Of a stretch of DNA of 64,000 bases, positions 49,996-57,245 are shown piece by piece. The position numbers and the translations under genes were made by a program. The notes beneath the pieces are model-generated. The model was given only the letters and a program-made list of their open reading frames with translations. It had not been told where the DNA came from and ran no database searches. Source of the DNA: a bacterium D16-76 (lineage in GTDB: Bacteria; Bacillota; Clostridia; Oscillospirales; Acutalibacteraceae); the NCBI GenBank assembly GCA_009917445.1, contig QZEE01000020.1:1-64000 (forward strand), read 5' to 3'. How positions within the stretch are numbered: position 1 is the first letter of the stretch; the number at the start of each line of letters is the position of its first letter.

Positions 49996-51196
49996 TGATA
50001 TCGTCCTTTCCGCCCTTCAGGATAATGATCTCGTTGCGTTCCTCCAAGGTGCGGATGATGTTGACGATGCGCTGCTGGGCCTCGTCCACGTCCTTCATGC
50101 GCACATTGGTGGTGATTTCCAGGTCGTCCCGGATAGACTCGGCCATACGGGAGGACATGTTGGTAAACAGCTTGTTGGCCACCTCGGTATTGGCGGCTTT
50201 GAGGGAGAGCACCAGGTCCCGGGGGTCGCAGTCCCGCAGGAAGCGCTGGACCGAACGGTCGTCCATGGTGATGATGTCGTCGAAGACGAACATGCGCTTG
50301 CGGATCTCGTCGGCCAGGATGGCGTCCCGCTCCTGCAGGCCGTCGAAGATGCCCTTCTCGCTGGAACGGTCCAAATGGTTCATGACGTCGGCCACGAAAT
50401 CGATACCGCCCACCTGGACGTTGTTGGCGCTGAAAATGCTGGCAAATTTATTCGACATTTCGCTTTCAATAATTTTAATGGCTGAGGGCGAGGCGCTGTC
50501 CATTTGGGCAATGCGCTGCACCACCTTCAGCTGGGTTCTGGGGTCTAACTGGGCTACCACGGCCGCGGCCTTGTCCGGGTCGATATAGGACAGGACCAGG
50601 GCGATGGTCTGGGGGCGTTCGTGCTGCAGGGCGGTGAAAAGGTCCTTTTCGCCGGCCTTGTTCATAAAGGAGAACTCCCGGTTCTTCAGGGACTTTGTGA
50701 CCTTATCCAGCAGGGAGGAGGCCGACTGCTCGCCAAAGGCTTTCTCCAGGACCGTGCGGGCGTACTCCAGGCCACCCTCGGTGACGGCCTTGTTGGTCAT
50801 GCACATCTGGTAGAACTCGGTGAGCACGTCCTCGGTGGCATCGGAATCCAGGAAGCCCAGCTTTGCCACTTCCAGGGTCAGGAGCTCTACGTCCTCGGGC
50901 TCCATATACTGGTACAGGGCCGAAGCCTTGTCTACGCCCAGGGCCACAATGACGGCCGCGGCCTTCTGGGAGCCGTTCATGGCCTCTACAATGGGGGAAG
51001 GGGGGCGGCCGGGGTCCATGGCAATGAGCTCCGCAGGGCTCATGTGCGGGGTGACCAGCTGGGGCTTGGGCGCCGGGGCCGGTTCGGCCGGGGCCGCCAG
51101 GGCCAGGTCTTCTATATCGGGTTCGCCTTTTTTACGGCGGCGTTTTTTCTCCCGCTTGGGCTTCTCCCGTTTTTCACGTTTAGCTTTCGCTGCCAT
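49988..51196 (-). CDS. fliG: Flagellar motor switch protein FliG with a basic N-terminal extension
   Basis: The 402-residue protein has the usual FliG core from about residue 70 (N-G-S-Q-K-A-A-A-V-I-V-A-L-G), the middle E-R-P-Q-T-I-A-L-V-L and the torque helix near 340-375 (L-R-D-C-D-P-R-D-L-V-L). About 66 residues precede the core: a very basic Lys/Arg/Glu run (4-24) and a Pro/Ala linker. Most FliG proteins are about 335-345 residues and lack it. The start ATG lies inside the fliF end and is the only candidate with the basic run in frame. Confidence 0.93.
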   Translation of the reverse strand: MAAKAKREKREKPKREKKRRRKKGEPDIEDLALAAPAEPAPAPKPQLVTPHMSPAELIAMDPGRPPSPIVEAMNGSQKAAAVIVALGVDKASALYQYMEPEDVELLTLEVAKLGFLDSDATEDVLTEFYQMCMTNKAVTEGGLEYARTVLEKAFGEQSASSLLDKVTKSLKNREFSFMNKAGEKDLFTALQHERPQTIALVLSYIDPDKAAAVVAQLDPRTQLKVVQRIAQMDSASPSAIKIIESEMSNKFASIFSANNVQVGGIDFVADVMNHLDRSSEKGIFDGLQERDAILADEIRKRMFVFDDIITMDDRSVQRFLRDCDPRDLVLSLKAANTEVANKLFTNMSSRMAESIRDDLEITTNVRMKDVDEAQQRIVNIIRTLEERNEIIILKGGKDDIIA

Positions 51197-52826
51197 GGCT
51201 CTCCTCCTCTCCCTTCAGCCAAGTCTTCACCATCTGCGCTGCGATTTCAGGGTTCTGCTCCGCAAACTCGCGGACGCCGCGCCTTAGCTCCATACTGCGC
51301 TCCATGTGGACATCCATGATGTCCGCGCCTTCCGGCTCGGGCTCCGGCTCTACTACGGCGGCCACGGCTTCGGGCATGATGGCCGTTACCGGGGCTTCCT
51401 CCAGCACGGCCTTGTTCCGCTTGCTGCGCAGCAGCATCAGCATGAAGAACATGACCAGGATGAACAGCAGCAGGCCGGCTACCAGGGCGTACAGCACCCA
51501 GTCGGGTATGCCGCTGAGGATGCTGACGGGGCCGTCTGTGGTGCGGTTGGGCTCTTCTTCCTCGCCGGTATAGAAGGGATGGCTTATAATGGAGATTTTT
51601 TCGGCCTGCAGGTTGGCCGGTATGCCGGAGGCCCGGCCTACGTGGGCCAGGAGGGCATCGGGGTCGGCCAGGTTGGGCACGTCGCTGTTGATGGTGACGG
51701 AGACCATGACGTCGGACACGGTGCCCGCCAGGACTTCCTGCTGGGTGCGGGTCTCATTTACCTTATAATCTGTGGAGCCGGCAGCTTCCAGCTCCTGCTC
51801 GTTGCCGTTTACCGGGGCGCGCTCTACGTAAGTGGGCAGGTCGGCGTTGGTGGTGGTGCCCACTACACCGCCGGCCTCTTCGTCCCCGCGGACGACACGG
51901 CCCTGCCACTCTTTGTGGCCGATGATGCCTTCGCCGTTTGTACTGCCGTCATCGGCCCAGTCGGGCAGATCGAATTCGGTGCGGTCTACAAAGCTGGTGC
52001 TCATTTCTACGGTGGTGTTTACGCCTACGGAGACGTTTTCAGGGCCGAACATGGGGCCCAGCACTTCCAGCACCGCTTTGCGGATCTTATTGTTTACACG
52101 CTCTTCAATGGCGTATTGCAGCTCCATATCGGTGCTGTCGCTGTCTACCTCGGTGCCGTCGTATGTATTGCCCAAGGTGTCGATAATGGTGATTTTATCC
52201 ATTTCCAGGCCCTGTACGCTGCGGCTGACCAGGGAACGGATGGCGTTAGCCAGCTTTTTGGAAATCTCGTCGCCGTCCTCCATAGTCACGGTTACCTGGG
52301 CCGATGCCTTGAGCACGTCGTCCTGGCCCAGCACATAGCGGCGGTCTTCGCCGGCGGCTATGGTGACCCGGGCGTCCTTTACGCCGTCCAGGCAGCGAAT
52401 GGTGGCGCCTATGCGGTCCTGCAGGTCATACAGGTACATGGTGCGTCGGTCCGACTCGGTGGAAAGGCTGCCTACATTTTTCAGGTATGTTTCGTAGCCG
52501 AAGCCGGACTGGGGGTAGCCCTCCATGAGCAGGCCGGCTTTCAGGGCGGGCTCCTGGTCGGCCCGGACCAGAACGGTGTCGGCGCCCTGTATCTTATAAT
52601 CGGTTATCCCGGCGCTGGCCAGGTATGTTGTCACCGACTGCATGTCTTCGCTGACAAGCCCGGTGAAAAGGACCGTATAGGGATTCTTGGAGCCCTGCAC
52701 AGAGACAAAGATGATAACGCCCGCTACCACCAGCACCACAACGGCAATGATGGCCCAGAGCTTCTTCCCCAGCTTCCCCAGGAATCCCTTTGTTTTTGAA
52801 ACGATGTCTTTTGCTTTTTCTCCCAC
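51180..52826 (-). CDS. fliF: Flagellar MS-ring protein FliF
   Basis: The 548-residue protein has an N-terminal membrane helix (W-A-I-I-A-V-V-V-L-V-V-A-G), periplasm-side ring domains with D-Y-K-I and V-R-A-D-Q-E, a second helix near 445-470, and a C-terminal FliG-binding tail (R-R-G-V-R-E-F-A-E-Q-N-P). A GTG start at 52,826 with GGAGG upstream is preferred over a start five codons earlier. FliF seeds assembly of the basal body. Confidence 0.95.
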   Translation of the reverse strand: MGEKAKDIVSKTKGFLGKLGKKLWAIIAVVVLVVAGVIIFVSVQGSKNPYTVLFTGLVSEDMQSVTTYLASAGITDYKIQGADTVLVRADQEPALKAGLLMEGYPQSGFGYETYLKNVGSLSTESDRRTMYLYDLQDRIGATIRCLDGVKDARVTIAAGEDRRYVLGQDDVLKASAQVTVTMEDGDEISKKLANAIRSLVSRSVQGLEMDKITIIDTLGNTYDGTEVDSDSTDMELQYAIEERVNNKIRKAVLEVLGPMFGPENVSVGVNTTVEMSTSFVDRTEFDLPDWADDGSTNGEGIIGHKEWQGRVVRGDEEAGGVVGTTTNADLPTYVERAPVNGNEQELEAAGSTDYKVNETRTQQEVLAGTVSDVMVSVTINSDVPNLADPDALLAHVGRASGIPANLQAEKISIISHPFYTGEEEEPNRTTDGPVSILSGIPDWVLYALVAGLLLFILVMFFMLMLLRSKRNKAVLEEAPVTAIMPEAVAAVVEPEPEPEGADIMDVHMERSMELRRGVREFAEQNPEIAAQMVKTWLKGEEESHGSES

Positions 52827-52899
52827 GGACACTACCTCCACTCAAACCCGGGGCCAGGCGGTGCTGAATTTTTTCGCGCGGTCGCGGCTATACTATAAT

Positions 52900-53202
52900 T
52901 TACAGGCTGATGCGCATCAGCTCGTTAAAAGCCTCTAGCCCCTTGTTGCGCAGCTGCACCATCATGCTGACGGACATTTCGTACTTGGTGGTGGCCAGCT
53001 GCAGCTCGGCCGGGTTGTCCAGCTGGCCGGTAGCCAGCAGGTATTGGGCGTGGGCCTTTTCCTCATCGGTCTGGCGCACGGCCTCTACGGCGGCGCCGAA
53101 AAAATCGGCAAAAGTATCGCCGGGGGCGTGGGTCTGCTTCGGTTCCGCTTTTGTCAAGGGCATGGTATCCCACAAGGGGGAAATAGGCGTAAGTACGTTC
53201 AT
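52900..53202 (-). CDS. fliE: Flagellar rod adaptor FliE
   Basis: The 100-residue protein has F-A-D-F-F-G-A-A-V-E-A-V near the middle and the conserved C-terminal helix M-S-V-S-M-M-V-Q-L-R-N-K-G-L-E-A-F-N-E-L-M-R. FliE joins the MS ring to the rod. A 219-base gap before it contains a strong hairpin. Confidence 0.92.
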   Translation of the reverse strand: MNVLTPISPLWDTMPLTKAEPKQTHAPGDTFADFFGAAVEAVRQTDEEKAHAQYLLATGQLDNPAELQLATTKYEMSVSMMVQLRNKGLEAFNELMRISL

Positions 53203-53353
53203 TTCCTATGTACCTTCTTTCTATTTTATACGCTGGGCAGCAAAAAATCAATAGGTTTGCTGGATTTTGGGGATGCCCGTCTTATAAAGTTTATGCTGCA
53301 AAAGGAAAAACGTGTTTGCTCCTTTTCCTTTTTCGGAGGGCCTGGGGCCCTGC

Positions 53354-53401
53354 CCCCATAGGCACGTAAGGCGCGCGCTGCCCTTTACGTGCCTATAGGG
53401 G
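53354..53401. repeat. Long hairpin inside the motility operon between flgC and fliE
   Basis: CCCCATAGGCACGTAA pairs with TTACGTGCCTATAGGGG with one bulge, around about 15 bases of loop. It lies in the 219-base flgC-fliE gap with other GC-rich inverted repeats. It is not followed by a U-run on the minus strand and may be a processing or pausing site. Confidence 0.6.
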
Positions 53402-53421
53402 CTTTGGGCTTGCCCTGTGGC

Positions 53422-53883
53422 TTAGCGGCCGATCTCCAGGCCCCGGGCCACTACGGTCTTTAAGGTGTTGAAGGCGGTCACGTTGGCCGAATAGGCCTGG
53501 GTGGCGGCCATGGCGTCGGTAATCTCTTTGACCAGGGTGATATTGGGCATTTGTACGTAGCCCTCCTCGTCGGCGTCGGGGTGGGTGGGGTCGTAAGAAA
53601 TCTGGAAAGGGGCTTCGGTGTCTTCGCCGATTTCCACCACGCGCACGCCGCCGGCCTTTTCGTAGCCACGGTTTGAGGCGCCCGCGGCCCGGGCCATAAT
53701 CATGCGGAAATCGTCTTTGCCGCTTTCGGCCTGGAAGGTGACGATCTTGCGGCGGTAGGGGCCGTCGCCGTTTTCGGTGCGGGTGGTATTTAAGTTGGTG
53801 ATGTTTTCGGAGATTACGTCCAGCCGGAGCTGCTGGGCGGTGAGGCCGGAGCCTACGATATTCATTGTGCCTAAAAATGCCAT
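53422..53883 (-). CDS. flgC: Flagellar rod protein FlgC
   Basis: The 153-residue protein opens with S-G-L-T-A-Q-Q-L-R-L-D-V-I-S-E-N-I-T-N and has H-P-D-A-D-E-E-G-Y-V-Q-M-P-N-I, diagnostic of FlgC, and A-M-A-A-T-Q-A-Y-S-A-N near the end. It forms the proximal rod with FlgB. Fifteen bases separate it from flgB. Confidence 0.95.
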   Translation of the reverse strand: MAFLGTMNIVGSGLTAQQLRLDVISENITNLNTTRTENGDGPYRRKIVTFQAESGKDDFRMIMARAAGASNRGYEKAGGVRVVEIGEDTEAPFQISYDPTHPDADEEGYVQMPNITLVKEITDAMAATQAYSANVTAFNTLKTVVARGLEIGR

Positions 53884-53898
53884 GTCGGTTCCCCCCTA

Positions 53899-54291
53899 TT
53901 ATCCGTTGATTGCTGTGCGCAGGGCGTTGATCTCGCTGGAAAGGCTTTGATAGACGTACTGCATCTGGTAGGCGTTGCGCACGGCTTCTAAGCTCTGCTC
54001 GGTGACGTTTACGCCGTTGTCATCCATACGGACGGCCTCTTCAGGCTCTTCTACCCGCCAGCTGACGTTTTCGATGGCCTTGCGCATGGCGGGCTGGGTG
54101 CCGCTGCCTTCCCGCTCGCGGTCGGCGGCTTCCAGGGCGGACTGGAAGGATTCTTCGAAGACGACGTTTTTCTGCTTATAATTGGGCGTTTCGGCGTTGG
54201 AGATGTTATCCAGGATGGCCGCCTGCTTGGCCCAGAGGAAGTCCATGGACTTTTCCAGCATGCGCATGCTGTTTGTGGTTAGGCTGATCAC
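53899..54291 (-). CDS. flgB: Flagellar rod protein FlgB, first gene of the motility operon
   Basis: The 130-residue protein has A-I-L-D-N-I-S-N-A-E-T-P-N-Y-K and a C-terminal helix with M-Q-Y-V-Y-Q-S-L. A GTG at 54,291, six bases after AAAGGGGGA, is the start; the longer frame has no ribosome site. A consensus sigma-A promoter lies about 100 bases upstream and probably drives the operon of about 26 kb. Confidence 0.92.
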   Translation of the reverse strand: MISLTTNSMRMLEKSMDFLWAKQAAILDNISNAETPNYKQKNVVFEESFQSALEAADREREGSGTQPAMRKAIENVSWRVEEPEEAVRMDDNGVNVTEQSLEAVRNAYQMQYVYQSLSSEINALRTAING

Positions 54292-54392
54292 GAAATGTCC
54301 CCCTTTTGTATGAATCATCGATTTCTTGTTATATGTGCACAAGATTTATATCAACGCTTTAGGGCATAGTGCCACTTTTTTTTGCAACATAA

Positions 54393-54421
54393 ATTATAAC
54401 ACAGTTCTTTTCCAGATTCAA
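54393..54421 (-). promoter_or_regulatory. Sigma-A promoter of the motility operon
   Basis: On the minus strand TTGAAT (54,421-54,416) and TATAAT (54,398-54,393) are 17 bases apart. This leaves a leader of about 95 bases before flgB. It directly follows the flagellin terminator. Confidence 0.85.
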
Positions 54422-54447
54422 GAGCCAAAATTTACTTTTATTTGACA

Positions 54448-54481
54448 TAAAACAAGGGCCGGGAGAATACTCTCCCGGCCC
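54448..54481 (-). terminator. Terminator of the flagellin gene
   Basis: GGGCCGGGAGA and TCTCCCGGCCC pair perfectly over 11 bases with an ATAC loop. On the minus strand it is followed by TTGTTTTATG. Confidence 0.9.
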
Positions 54482-54512
54482 CGCAAATATGACGGGACTG
54501 GATTTATTTTGC

Positions 54513-56240
54513 TTAGCCTAAGAGCTGCAGGACGCCCTGGGGCACAGCGTTGGCCTGGGCCAGCATGGCCTGGGCGGACTGGATGAGGATGTTGTTCTTG
54601 GTGTAGGCCATCATTTCCTCGGCAACGTCTGTGTCGCGGATGGTGGACTCGGCATCCTGGATGTTCTCGGCCATGACGGACAGGTTGTTGGCGGTGTGCT
54701 CCAGGCGGTTCTGGACAGCGCCAAGGTCGCCGCGGACGGAGGACACGCTGTTGATAGCGTCGCGGATGGTCTGAATGGCCGCCTTTGCGGTTTCCTGCTT
54801 GCCGATGTCCAGGTCGGCAATGCCCAGGGCCTTGGTGTGCATGTCGCCCACAAAGACACTCATCTGGTTGTAGTCGTCAGGGGTATCGCCAATCTGCAGG
54901 GACAGGCCGCCGCTCGCCTTGGTGCTGGCGCCGTTAGCAATCTTGATAAAGGTATTGTCCGTAGCCGTTGTGCTGACCTTCCAGGCGCCGGTGTCGACCT
55001 GACCCTGCTGTACGTCCAGCCCGGTGGCGTGCTTGATCTTCTCCACCATTTTGGCAATGTCATCATTGTCAATGGCTTTCGCGGTACCGACTTCCACCCA
55101 ATGCTCAATGCCGGCTTCCCGCATCTGCTTGATGGCGTCATCGTCAACCTTGCCGTTTTCCACAAAGACGAACTTCTCGCCGTTAATCTCGAAGACCGCT
55201 TTCTCCAGAGAAGTATTATCATCTGTGTGCTTGAAGATCTTGGCCTGGGACAGGTCCAGGGCCTGGTAGGCGTCCTCGCCTGTGACACTGGTAGCTTGGT
55301 CAGGGCCAGCAATCTTGTTGGTTCCGCCAAAAGCCTTGACAGCGCCATTCTCATCCCACTGCTTCATGTCAACGGAATCAACATTCGCAACGCCGGCTCC
55401 CGCTTTCTTGGCCTCCAGTGTAATCTTGTCGGTAGCAAACGTAACATCATAGGTCTTGCCCAGCTCGCTCTCCTTGATCGCCTTCTCAAAGGCCGCGCCA
55501 ATGTTTGCGTCCGAAAGGTTGCTTGCAAGAGCCTGATCGGCGCTTAGCAGCGCATTGCCGTCTTTGTCCACGAAGTTAAACTTCGTGCCATCGTCGCTCA
55601 GCTTGGCGGTGATCTCAAAGTCATACTTCTTGCCATCGGACATGGAGATGCTCATGGAGAACTTCTCGCCGCCCTTAACAGCACCGGCAGTAACCTGAGC
55701 AATCTTGATATCGTCCTTGGTCTTGGTGGCATCCACATCGGTCAAGCCAGCGGCCAAAGCGCCCTTGATGGAGTCCCAGCCCTCGAAGTTGGAAGAGGAG
55801 GCCTTGCCGGTTTGGGACAGGGAGCCGTCCAGCAGCTTAATGCCGTTGAAGTTGGCGGAATCGGCAATGCGGTTGATTTCGGTCTTGAGGGCGTTGACTT
55901 CTTTTTGCAGGTTGGCGCGGTCAACCTCGTTGTCGTAGGTGCCGTTGGCAGACTGGGTGGCCAGGTAATCCATGCGGTTGAGCATGTCCTGGATTTCCTG
56001 CATGGCGCCCTCAGCGGTCTTTACCAGGCTGATGCCGTCCTTGACGTTCTTCTGGGCAGCGTTGAGGCCGGTAATCTGGGCGCGCATTTTCTCCGAAATG
56101 GCCAGGCCGGCGGCGTCATCGCCAGCGCGGTTGATCTTGTAGCCGGAAGACAGCTTCTCCAGGTTCTTAGACAGAGCGGACGTGTTGGTGTTGTAGTTCC
56201 GGTAGGCGTTCATCGCCATGATGTTGTGTTGGATACGCAT
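54513..56240 (-). CDS. Flagellin
   Basis: The 575-residue protein has conserved flagellin ends: residues 1-170 (M-R-I-Q-H-N-I-M-A-M-N-A-Y-R, L-S-S-G-Y-K-I-N-R-A-G-D-D-A-A-G-L-A-I-S) and the last 100 (D-A-I-N-S-V-S-S-V-R-G-D-L-G-A-V-Q-N-R). The large middle domain, about 300 residues, is acidic and species-specific and would be exposed on the filament. There is a single flagellin gene in the window. A sigma-28-like promoter and strong terminator make it a single-gene unit. Confidence 0.96.
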   Translation of the reverse strand: MRIQHNIMAMNAYRNYNTNTSALSKNLEKLSSGYKINRAGDDAAGLAISEKMRAQITGLNAAQKNVKDGISLVKTAEGAMQEIQDMLNRMDYLATQSANGTYDNEVDRANLQKEVNALKTEINRIADSANFNGIKLLDGSLSQTGKASSSNFEGWDSIKGALAAGLTDVDATKTKDDIKIAQVTAGAVKGGEKFSMSISMSDGKKYDFEITAKLSDDGTKFNFVDKDGNALLSADQALASNLSDANIGAAFEKAIKESELGKTYDVTFATDKITLEAKKAGAGVANVDSVDMKQWDENGAVKAFGGTNKIAGPDQATSVTGEDAYQALDLSQAKIFKHTDDNTSLEKAVFEINGEKFVFVENGKVDDDAIKQMREAGIEHWVEVGTAKAIDNDDIAKMVEKIKHATGLDVQQGQVDTGAWKVSTTATDNTFIKIANGASTKASGGLSLQIGDTPDDYNQMSVFVGDMHTKALGIADLDIGKQETAKAAIQTIRDAINSVSSVRGDLGAVQNRLEHTANNLSVMAENIQDAESTIRDTDVAEEMMAYTKNNILIQSAQAMLAQANAVPQGVLQLLG

Positions 56241-56350
56241 AAAAAAATTATCCTCCTTGATACTACGCAGCAGGTTCCCTCCTGCTGGTCAAATATGGTT
56301 TTCGCAAACGTATAGGCAACCGGCCTGCGTTGCTTACCGCTTACAATAGT

Positions 56351-56379
56351 ATATTCGGACGTTTTCCGGAATAGTTAAG
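56351..56379 (-). promoter_or_regulatory. Sigma-28-type promoter of the flagellin gene
   Basis: On the minus strand CTTAA and CCGAATAT are separated by 16 bases, close to the Bacillus-type SigD pattern CTAAA-N16-CCGATAT. The leader is about 105 bases. The sigma factor encoded at 31,999-32,781 is the likely partner. Confidence 0.65.
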
Positions 56380-56400
56380 ATTTCCGAACAAGGAATCTGC

Positions 56401-56440
56401 AAAAAAATACCGCGGGGCATCTTCCCGCGGCATCTTTTTT
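56401..56440. terminator. Bidirectional terminator after the lipoprotein gene
   Basis: CCGCGGG and CCCGCGG flank a 7-base loop, with A7 on one side and T6 on the other. It ends the lipoprotein gene on the minus strand just upstream of the flagellin promoter. Confidence 0.88.
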
Positions 56441-56441
56441 A

Positions 56442-56858
56442 TTAGGCCAGCTCCAGCCTTGTCAGGGTATCGGTTTCCACGTCCAGCTCGTACAGGGCGG
56501 TGCCGTCCCGGGCGTATAGGTAGGTGCCCAGCGGCGTGTTGGTATCTGTGGCGTTTTTGTCGTAGACGGTTAGCTCCAAGCAGGGTATGCCGTCTACCGG
56601 CACACTGGCCTGCTGGTTGTACACGTCGTACTCTGACACCCGCTGCCCTTCCAGCCCCAAAACCTGGGGTGAAAGCTGCTTAAAATGCTCGACAGTTTCT
56701 TCTACCGTCATCACTTCCAGCTCGCTTTCCGCGTCTTCCAGCGAGCTTTGGGCGCTTTCCGCCAGGGTGCCTACAGATGAGGTACCCTCACCCCCGCCGC
56801 ACCCTGCCAGGGTCAGGGCCAAAAGGCCCCCGGCGAGCATCGCGCCAATCCGTCTCAT
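56442..56858 (-). CDS. Small lipoprotein of unknown function
   Basis: The 138-residue protein has a signal peptide ending in the lipobox L-A-G-C (Cys19), a Gly/Ser linker and an acidic helical stretch (S-L-E-D-A-E-S-E-L-E-V) followed by a small beta domain (G-T-Y-L-Y-A-R-D-G-T-A-L-Y-E-L). No family is recognised. It sits between the FtsA-like gene and flagellin. Its predicted place is the outer face of the membrane. Confidence 0.78.
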   Translation of the reverse strand: MRRIGAMLAGGLLALTLAGCGGGEGTSSVGTLAESAQSSLEDAESELEVMTVEETVEHFKQLSPQVLGLEGQRVSEYDVYNQQASVPVDGIPCLELTVYDKNATDTNTPLGTYLYARDGTALYELDVETDTLTRLELA

Positions 56859-56939
56859 GTCAAATTCCCCCTTGCCTTACCTTGTGCTTTTGGGGCCAGC
56901 CTATGGGCCGGCCCTTTTCCGCCAGTTAGTATAGCACAT

Positions 56940-57245
56940 TTTCCTCCATCTGGCAAGACCCAAGCTGCGAAGGTTCTGCCTGCAACGGGGCTTTCTTTTG
57001 CGGGATGGAGGGGCCAGCCAGGCTAGAAGGCATCTGGGGATGTCCATGTTTTTCCCTAAGACCTTGGGGTTAACACCCCAAACCCCGGCTCACGCCTGTA
57101 GAGCCTCCGGCGCAAAGGCCGCGCCTGCGGCAAGGTCTTGGGGCGTCGCCCCAAACCCCACTCAGGGGCTTTGCCCCCGAGACCCCCACAAGGGGCCTAA
57201 CGCCCCTTGACCGCGCAAGAAAGGGCCGGTTCACGTCTACTGTCC
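56940..57245. other. Gene-free region with GC-rich inverted repeats
   Basis: No gene is supported in these 306 bases. Several inverted repeats resembling the double-hairpin family occur, for example CTTGGGGCG/CGCCCCAA near 57,140 and GGGGCTTTGCCCC. They probably include the 3' end of the FtsA-like transcript and the promoter region of the lipoprotein gene. Confidence 0.55.

Noticed and set aside
51306-52799. A 497-codon plus-strand frame opposite fliF
   Set aside because: It is the antisense shadow of fliF, whose protein motifs are clear; the antisense product has no recognisable domain.
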